From positions 1-10,889 of the forward strand of contig JAHDDN010000159.1 in assembly GCA_020629335.1 (NCBI GenBank): DNA of 10,889 nt, in the 5' to 3' direction. Below the pieces are notes generated by a model. That model worked only from the letters and a program-made list of their open reading frames with translations, ran no database searches and was not told the origin of the DNA. The stretch is from Chitinophagales bacterium (lineage in GTDB: Bacteria > Bacteroidota > Bacteroidia > Chitinophagales > UBA2359). Positions within the stretch are counted from its first letter, which is position 1. The number at the start of each line of letters is the position of its first letter. The position numbers and the translations under genes are program-made. Positions 6,165 to 10,889 of the stretch are shown here, piece by piece.

Positions 6165-6830
6165 ATGTTAAACAAACTAATAGGCAATGCCGATAAAATT
6201 GTCAGCTTAGCGATGTTGGCTAAGCCATTATTAAGCAAATCAACTAAAAATGTAGCTAGTACGGCCGCTACCACTGCCACAAAAGGTAGCAAGCTTGGCC
6301 GTTTATTCTTGCTAGCTGTCGGCGGTGGATTAGCATATGCTGGTATAAAAGCTTACCAAAGACAAGCAAGTGATCTAAAGACGGTTAATACACTTGATTT
6401 AGGTTTATATGAAGGTAAATGGTACGAAATTGCTCGTTTCCCTTCTTCTTTTGAGAAAAACCTAGTGAATACCACTGCTACTTATAATATCCGCAAAGAT
6501 GGGCGAGTAAGCATATTGAATAAAGGCCATGTGAATGATCCTTCTGGTGAAGAGAAGGAGTTTCAAGCAATTGCATGGCGACCTGACTTTATGGAAGCAG
6601 GTAAATTAAAAGTGCGCTTCTTGGGTCTATTTACAACAGATTATTGGGTCATTGACTTAGATGAAGAAAGTTACCAATGGGCAATGGTCGGTAGCCCAAC
6701 CAAAAAATTCTTCTGGATATTGAGCAGAACACCTAATATGGCACCTGATCTTTACAACAGATTAGTTAGCAAGGCTAAGGCTAAAGGCTTTGAAACCGAA
6801 AATATAGAAAGAGTATTACAAGAGTGGTAG
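6165..6830 (+). CDS. Blc-type lipocalin with N-terminal membrane anchor
   Basis: This 221-aa protein has a bacterial lipocalin domain at about 73-221. GKWYEIARF (84-92) is the lipocalin GxW signature. TATYNIRKDG (104-113) and ILSRTP (185-190) match Blc/apolipoprotein D-type members, which bind fatty acids or lysophospholipids at membranes. The N-terminus is unusual for the family. Instead of a lipoprotein signal peptide with a lipobox cysteine, residues 1-42 are an Ala/Thr/Lys/Ser-rich, basic segment, and LFLLAVGGGLAYAGIKA (about 47-63) forms one hydrophobic helix. This suggests an inner-membrane anchor, probably N-in with the lipocalin barrel outside; that topology is inferred. E. coli Blc is about 177 aa, so the extra length is the N-terminal part. 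The gene is monocistronic: divergent from the HTTM gene, and followed 30 bp after its stop by a strong terminator. Confidence 0.9.
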   Translation: MLNKLIGNADKIVSLAMLAKPLLSKSTKNVASTAATTATKGSKLGRLFLLAVGGGLAYAGIKAYQRQASDLKTVNTLDLGLYEGKWYEIARFPSSFEKNLVNTTATYNIRKDGRVSILNKGHVNDPSGEEKEFQAIAWRPDFMEAGKLKVRFLGLFTTDYWVIDLDEESYQWAMVGSPTKKFFWILSRTPNMAPDLYNRLVSKAKAKGFETENIERVLQEW

Positions 6831-6860
6831 TAGTTTAATCACTTATAGATACTTACTCCA

Positions 6861-6897
6861 AATCCCATTCAAGCTATTCCTTACCTTGAATGGGATT
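6861..6897 (+). terminator. Terminator of the lipocalin gene
   Basis: A perfect 13-bp stem, aatcccattcaag (6861-6873) with cttgaatgggatt (6885-6897), encloses an 11-nt loop and is followed by ctttattat. It lies 30 bp past the lipocalin stop. Confidence 0.75.
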
Positions 6898-7523
6898 CTT
6901 TATTATAAGAAACTACTAAATCTCTAAGCCTTTGGAATTCTCTAATTTAGTTCTTTCCTTTTCGTATCCGCATTTGTATTATGACATTTATAAAGTAATT
7001 CATCCTATTTTATTTCAGATCATTACATGAAATACATAACTATAATTTAACAATTACAAAACTATATAAGATGAGTTAAAATCATGTTTTTGAGCACTTT
7101 CTAACTTATTTTAAGGTATTTAAAAATCATTTTTTTAAAAAAGAAAAGTAAAGCAATAAAAAACTGGCAATCAACCACTTATAACAAAAACCCATATTCA
7201 TATCGTATATCATTAGGCTTTTTGAATCGCAAAAAAAGTCTTTAAAATTATTTTTAAAAAAAATCCAAAAAAAATGAAACATTTTAATTTTATTACCGTA
7301 TAAGAAAATTAAATACCTTAGAAAAAGGACCTTCTATTACTACCATATTTAACTTATATTAATATTTTCATTGGAGAAATTATATTTGAATTGCAAGATA
7401 CCAGTTATAACAAATTCATAGCAGGTGAGCTATGTCTCATTATAGCATGTATACTAACCATTAGGCAATTCTTCAGTTTTTTCAGATGTGTGTTTTATAA
7501 ACTTTTGATAAAACTACTTTCAC
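6898..7523. other. AT-rich gene-free region
   Basis: About 625 bp with no open frame worth calling; the ATGs I checked run fewer than about 12 codons. It is markedly AT-rich with many A- and T-tracts. Runs of four to eight A centred near 7234, 7245, 7259 and 7270 are spaced roughly one helical turn apart, which can bend DNA. No tRNA, rRNA or riboswitch fold is recognisable. The distal part presumably contains the promoter and leader of the phosphorelay gene at 7524. A small unannotated RNA cannot be excluded. Confidence 0.6.
7381..7388 (+). promoter_or_regulatory. Perfect -7-type box upstream of the phosphorelay gene
   Basis: TATATTTG matches the Bacteroidota TAnnTTTG -7 element exactly, but no good TTTG lies about 19 bp upstream. 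If used, the leader would be about 130 nt. One box in AT-rich DNA is weak evidence. Confidence 0.25.
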
Positions 7524-8849
7524 ATGTACACTGAAATTGATAGATTAAAAAAGCAACTACTAGCATTAGACTTAGATAAAGTGTCAAAAAAGAACATTTT
7601 TTCACAACTTGATAAAATCAATGATGATTTTAGCCAGGTGAATAGTAGAATGTATCAAGCAAATAATGATAATGAAATTATTTCTCGCTTACTTAGTCAT
7701 GCTATTAAGAGACTAGATGAAAGTCATTTCTTCAACCTAAATACCTCACACAGCTTCAATACGATTCTTCATAAAGAAACCTTACTGAGCAAAATTGCAA
7801 AAGAACTTAGCCAAACTTTAGATGCATCACAAAAATTTAAACAAGGCTTAGAGGACAAACCCGATCAACAACTTAGCCAGTTACAAGCCCAACTCAACAA
7901 ACTAAATAAGCAGTTAATAGATTTTCTTGATACCAAAGAAAACGATAAATTCGTTTCTTCCAATCAATGGCTACTTAACCTCAAACAAGATGACACCAAT
8001 TGGCAATTACCTGCTCAATGGCGAAACAAAAAATTTATTTATATAGAAGACAATAAAGCCAATCGATTCTTCGTCAAGCAATTATTTGAAAAATGGAATT
8101 TAAAACTCGAAATGGCTGATAATATTCTACTGGGACATTCCTTATTAGAAAGCGCTAAGTTCGACTGTATACTCACTGATTTACAACTTCCTGATGGCAA
8201 TGGATATGAACAATTAATGGAAAAAAGAAAAGACCCCAATTTCATTAATAAAGATACTCCCGTTATAGTAATGACCGCTACCAAATTAAGAAAAAGCGTC
8301 ATACAAGAAATGGAAATCACTCAAACGGATTTACTCTATAAACCATTTGATCCCAAAAAGTTATTTAACAAAATCAAAACAGCAGTTGATCATGGCCCTG
8401 CTATTAATATAGATCCACATAGCTATGATAATAATCGTTTAAAAATAAAAGACAAACAACTCCATCCAAATCATCTCATCAAACATCTAAAAAAACTATT
8501 TACCAGCGATGAATCTACAATGGAAATGATTGATATCCTAACCGAACAAATTCCAACTTCCGTCAAGAATATAGGCAACCAAATTGTCAGCAAAAATATC
8601 AAAGGTGTAAAATATGAATCTCATAAGCTAAAATCATCTATCAGAATATCAGGCCTAAATAATCTCTTTAACATGATCAATAATATCAATAATCTAAGCC
8701 AAAGTGAAAATAATTTTGAAATCATCAAAAAGCTATATTCACCACTGGAAAAACAAGCAATCAAAGATATTCAATTGCTCTTAAAAGCACATAAAATTTT
8801 AAAAGCACAAATCAATCAAGAAAATACACAATTACACACAGGCTCCTAA
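7524..8849 (+). CDS. Orphan phosphorelay protein: coiled coil, receiver domain, Hpt-like domain
   Basis: This 441-aa soluble protein has three parts. Residues 1-140 are helical, charged and Leu/Gln-rich with heptad character, probably a coiled coil for dimerisation or partner binding. Residues about 169-290 form a CheY-like receiver: acidic pair E175-D176 in YIEDNKANR, phospho-acceptor D219 in LTDLQLPDGNGY, T251 in VMTAT, and K273 in YKPFD, so all catalytic positions are present. Residues about 310-425 are a helical bundle containing ESHKLKSS, where H367 matches the H-x-L-K-[GS]-S pattern of histidine phosphotransfer domains. It has no kinase core, transmembrane segment or DNA-binding domain. 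It therefore looks like an intermediate that accepts phosphate on D219 and passes it to or from H367. No partner kinase or regulator is adjacent. The gene is single, with a long AT-rich upstream region and its own terminator. The Hpt call is weaker than the receiver call. Confidence 0.85.
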   Translation: MYTEIDRLKKQLLALDLDKVSKKNIFSQLDKINDDFSQVNSRMYQANNDNEIISRLLSHAIKRLDESHFFNLNTSHSFNTILHKETLLSKIAKELSQTLDASQKFKQGLEDKPDQQLSQLQAQLNKLNKQLIDFLDTKENDKFVSSNQWLLNLKQDDTNWQLPAQWRNKKFIYIEDNKANRFFVKQLFEKWNLKLEMADNILLGHSLLESAKFDCILTDLQLPDGNGYEQLMEKRKDPNFINKDTPVIVMTATKLRKSVIQEMEITQTDLLYKPFDPKKLFNKIKTAVDHGPAINIDPHSYDNNRLKIKDKQLHPNHLIKHLKKLFTSDESTMEMIDILTEQIPTSVKNIGNQIVSKNIKGVKYESHKLKSSIRISGLNNLFNMINNINNLSQSENNFEIIKKLYSPLEKQAIKDIQLLLKAHKILKAQINQENTQLHTGS

Positions 8850-8883
8850 TTAAGCAAATAAGTAATTGAATAAATTAACAAAA

Positions 8884-8914
8884 AAAGGCCGACTAATTAA
8901 TTTAGTCGGCCTTT
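8884..8914 (+). terminator. Terminator of the phosphorelay gene
   Basis: A perfect 13-bp stem, aaaggccgactaa (8884-8896) with ttagtcggccttt (8902-8914), has a 5-nt loop and a T-rich downstream sequence (cctattttttattt). It starts 34 bp after the stop. The A-run on its left makes it potentially bidirectional, which fits the convergent gene at 9097. Confidence 0.8.
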
Positions 8915-8928
8915 CCTATTTTTTATTT

Positions 8929-9077
8929 GGGGCTTCCCCTTCGGGTCGGGCTGTCCGCTCTTATGTAGCTATGCTTCTCCTATTTCGCTAAGGCTCTCTT
9001 GTCTGCCCTTCGGGCCAGCCTACGTGAGCCTAAGCTCCATTAGTCGTAGCATATACGCTACATACCGCTTCCATCCC
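8929..9077 (-). repeat. Dispersed intergenic repeat, copy C (short form)
   Basis: On the minus strand it begins gggatggaagcggtatg at 9077 and follows copies A and B through the invariant 23-nt core (8998-9020) to acagcccgacc. There it departs from them: the cgccttcggcg hairpin and the aatgcataat tract are missing. In their place is cgaaggggaagcccc, ending in a small hairpin (ggggaagcccc on the minus strand) and an A-rich tail. It lies about 20 bp beyond the stop of the di-heme peroxidase gene, in the same orientation, between two convergent genes. It is either a truncated copy or a second subtype with its own 3' module. Confidence 0.83.
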
Positions 9078-9096
9078 TAAGCCAAAATCCATCTTT

Positions 9097-10452
9097 CTAT
9101 TGACAACCTAAATCAACAACAGATGCTTCATCATTATTAGGAAAACAATGACCTGAAGGCAATGTCATAGGAGCATATCGAGATAACTGATCGTCATATA
9201 ATGCATTCTCAATAAAATCAGTAATCGCCTCCACTTCTTCACCAGCCAATTGAAGCGGCGAAAATTGTGGGTCTAATTGCTGACTAGGAACATTGCTATT
9301 CTCCGCCTTCGCTAAGTTTTTATAAGCTACTACATCATACACTGATGTAAAAGAAGCACCATGGCCATAAAAAGGAGAATCTTTTAAATTATATAGTTGA
9401 GGTACCTTAAATTTAAAGTTATCCGCTGGATCTTTCGTAAAGCCTCCTCTACCTAAGTTTTCGGTTTGATCCTCCGTAATTTTGAATACATCACTATGAT
9501 CGCTCAAATCCCCCATACCTAAAGCATGAAATTCCATAGAGCTTAATCCAGGTCCTGTATGACAACTTTCACAACCCGCATTTCCAAAGAATAAAACCGC
9601 TCCACGCTTTTGATTATGTGTCAAAGCATCCGAATCTCCCTTTAACCATTTTTGAAAAGGTGCTTCATTAGCCAATAAAGTACGCTCATAAGCTGCTATT
9701 GCTAAACCTGCCGTTTCTCTACTATATCTTTCTGATTCTGGAAAATCAGCAAACACACTATCAAATAAAGCTAAATATTCAGGATACTCAGCTACCAATT
9801 CTTTATTGAAGTTCATTCGGTGTACTTTCAAGCCTGCTATAGCCTGCGTTTCTACGCCTTCATAACCTAATTCATTGGTTGCTATAGGCGTATCTGCTGT
9901 CCATAAGTAATCAGTGCCTGCATTCACTCCCGTCGCACCAAACTGCCCATTCCAAAGCATATTTTTTTGATAAGCAACATTCAAAGCTGAAGGAGTACGA
10001 ATTGGTTGTACATCCAATTCATCTTCTGTACATAATGGATTTTGAACTCTGGACTCGCCTCTAAAGCCAAAACCCATTCCACCATCACCTATTCCCTGAA
10101 CCATGCCTGCTTGAAAACCGCCTTGAACATGGTGGCAACTTGCACAAGAAAAGGTTTGATTCATTAAAGGATTTCTCGCATCCACACCAAATGCTGACTC
10201 ATGAAAGAGCATTTGACCTAATATTACTTTATCTTTTGTAATAACATTATTAGGATCTTGAGGGATAGCTGAATAATCATCGCTATCTGGCATTATATAA
10301 TAATCAAGGCTCTCACCATCTGCTGCTGCTACTAACACATCTGTTAGCAAATCATCCATATAAGCTTGTTCTGTTAGCTCTTTGTCTTCCTGACAAGCGG
10401 TAACCATTAGCATTAAAAATGATAAGCTCAATACTATTCCACGAATTTTCAT
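9097..10452 (-). CDS. Di-heme cytochrome c peroxidase / MauG-family lipoprotein
   Basis: This 451-aa protein has an N-terminal lipoprotein signal (hydrophobic 5-17, lipobox VTAC with C20) and is predicted to be exported and membrane-anchored. Two c-type heme motifs, CASCH at 103-107 and CESCH at 294-298, and RTPSALNVAY (152-161) followed by LWNGQFG (166-172) are hallmarks of the bacterial di-heme cytochrome c peroxidase/MauG family. Members reduce hydrogen peroxide with electrons from small cytochromes, or carry out MauG-like oxidation of a protein partner; sequence alone does not separate these. The length exceeds that of classical peroxidases (about 320-350 aa), because of the segment before the first heme and a C-terminal tail. 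Two further cysteines in the tail (C436, C450), together with C141, could form disulfides. No partner cytochrome or amine dehydrogenase gene is adjacent. The start ATG has an A-rich leader. Confidence 0.92.
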   Translation of the reverse strand: MKIRGIVLSLSFLMLMVTACQEDKELTEQAYMDDLLTDVLVAAADGESLDYYIMPDSDDYSAIPQDPNNVITKDKVILGQMLFHESAFGVDARNPLMNQTFSCASCHHVQGGFQAGMVQGIGDGGMGFGFRGESRVQNPLCTEDELDVQPIRTPSALNVAYQKNMLWNGQFGATGVNAGTDYLWTADTPIATNELGYEGVETQAIAGLKVHRMNFNKELVAEYPEYLALFDSVFADFPESERYSRETAGLAIAAYERTLLANEAPFQKWLKGDSDALTHNQKRGAVLFFGNAGCESCHTGPGLSSMEFHALGMGDLSDHSDVFKITEDQTENLGRGGFTKDPADNFKFKVPQLYNLKDSPFYGHGASFTSVYDVVAYKNLAKAENSNVPSQQLDPQFSPLQLAGEEVEAITDFIENALYDDQLSRYAPMTLPSGHCFPNNDEASVVDLGCQ

Positions 10453-10494
10453 TTACTGTAGTTTTATAAAACTGGATATAAATAATCTTGCAGC

Positions 10495-10527
10495 CAAAAT
10501 AAGTATGAGACACTATTTTGCCACAAA
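10495..10527 (-). promoter_or_regulatory. Possible promoter for the di-heme peroxidase
   Basis: On the minus strand a TTTG at 10527-10524 is followed about 21 bp later by TTATTTTG (10502-10495), one mismatch from TAnnTTTG. This would give a leader of about 35 nt before the ATG at 10452. Spacing is slightly long, so this is tentative. Confidence 0.25.
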
Positions 10528-10641
10528 AAGGCCTATACAAAGGCCCATAAAAAAATTAAATAAGTTGCTTAATGGTAAAATTTATTCTTTTCTATAATCT
10601 ACTTCATAATGGTGGGATGAAGTGATTTAAGTTAGAGAAGA

Positions 10642-10767
10642 ATGACTTTAGATAAATTGGTCAAACAGTTAACCAATGGAAAAATAGAGTTTAACTTGTT
10701 TATGTCTAATATAGAAACAAAAACCCTACCTTTTTACGAATTTCATAAGGATAAGTCTCTCAAATGA
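10642..10767 (+). CDS. Possible 41-aa small protein, unrecognised
   Basis: ATG at 10642 opens a 41-codon frame ending in TGA at 10765. The product begins MTLDKLVKQLTNGKIEF and has ordinary-looking composition (amphipathic start, then an aromatic-rich FYEFH stretch), without transmembrane segment or known motif. The upstream gttagagaag is purine-rich. It could be a genuine small protein, the remnant of a longer decayed gene, or chance. I do not recognise a family. Confidence 0.3.
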   Translation: MTLDKLVKQLTNGKIEFNLFMSNIETKTLPFYEFHKDKSLK

Positions 10768-10803
10768 CTCCACAAAATTACAAAAAATGCTACAAGAAAC
10801 CTA

Positions 10804-10889
10804 CTACTTATCCATTTCTGCTATTAAATCCGTCAATTTTTTCTGTTTGTTATTGGCCTTTTCTGGTATCTGATCCATTGCGTATTCGC
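10804..10889 (-). CDS. C-terminal end of an unidentified gene (partial)
   Basis: On the minus strand an open frame enters from the right edge and ends at TAG (10804-10806), giving 27 residues: EYAMDQIPEKANNKQ, then KKLTDLIAEMDK. The charged, helix-compatible composition is typical of a protein C-terminus, and the other two frames close quickly. The family cannot be identified from so short a tail. The gene would read toward the di-heme peroxidase gene, about 350 bp away. Confidence 0.5.
   Translation of the reverse strand, partial: EYAMDQIPEKANNKQKKLTDLIAEMDK

Noticed and set aside
8039..8320. Minus-strand frame of about 93 codons inside the phosphorelay gene.
   Set aside because: It is antisense to the receiver domain, whose catalytic residues prove the plus-strand frame.
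10535..10560. ggcctatacaaaggcc near a T/A run as a terminator.
   Set aside because: Only about four G-C pairs can form (aaaggcc is mostly a direct, not inverted, repeat), and no upstream gene end is close enough to justify it.

Overview
The window looks like a chromosomal segment of an AT-rich Bacteroidota bacterium, plausibly a Saprospira/Aureispira-type member of the Saprospiria. The reasons are: start codons without Shine-Dalgarno sequences but with A-rich leaders; promoter-like TTTG / TAnnTTTG pairs; a DbpA-type helicase with the DEFD variant of motif II; and dispersed G+C-richer intergenic repeats of a kind I associate with that group. The lineage call is an inference from family resemblance only.

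Layout. 1-767 carries no convincing gene. It holds one copy of a ~230-bp dispersed repeat (copy A, forward) that has been split by a 198-bp insertion. The insertion has 24-bp imperfect terminal inverted repeats and an exact 9-bp target duplication. Two hairpins follow, at the 3' end of the next gene. 768-2789 (minus) is a cytoplasmic GH36 alpha-galactosidase. 2790-3303 holds repeat copy B (reverse), an inverted pair of short palindromic elements and a terminator. 3304-4611 (DbpA-like DEAD-box RNA helicase) and 4632-5996 (HTTM / vitamin K-dependent gamma-carboxylase-like membrane protein) lie head to tail on the minus strand, 20 bp apart if the helicase uses its first ATG, and probably form an operon. 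Divergent from them, 6165-6830 (plus) encodes a Blc-type lipocalin with an unusual N-terminal membrane anchor, followed by a strong terminator. An AT-rich gene-free stretch of about 625 bp leads to 7524-8849 (plus), an orphan phosphorelay protein made of a coiled coil, a receiver domain and a C-terminal Hpt-like segment. It also ends in a strong terminator. Repeat copy C (reverse, shorter, with a different tail) lies between this gene and the convergent 9097-10452 (minus), a di-heme cytochrome c peroxidase/MauG-type lipoprotein. The right end has a possible 41-codon ORF and the C-terminal tail of a minus-strand gene that runs out of the window.

The genes do not form one obvious pathway. They look like a mixed housekeeping/accessory neighbourhood of carbohydrate hydrolysis, RNA remodelling, membrane and envelope proteins, signalling and periplasmic redox. 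The most distinctive content is between the genes. All three copies of the dispersed repeat lie in intergenic space and keep an invariant 23-nt hairpin core. Copy A acts as a clean 'empty site versus filled site' record of a small non-autonomous transposon whose ends resemble the outside end of IS50/Tn5.
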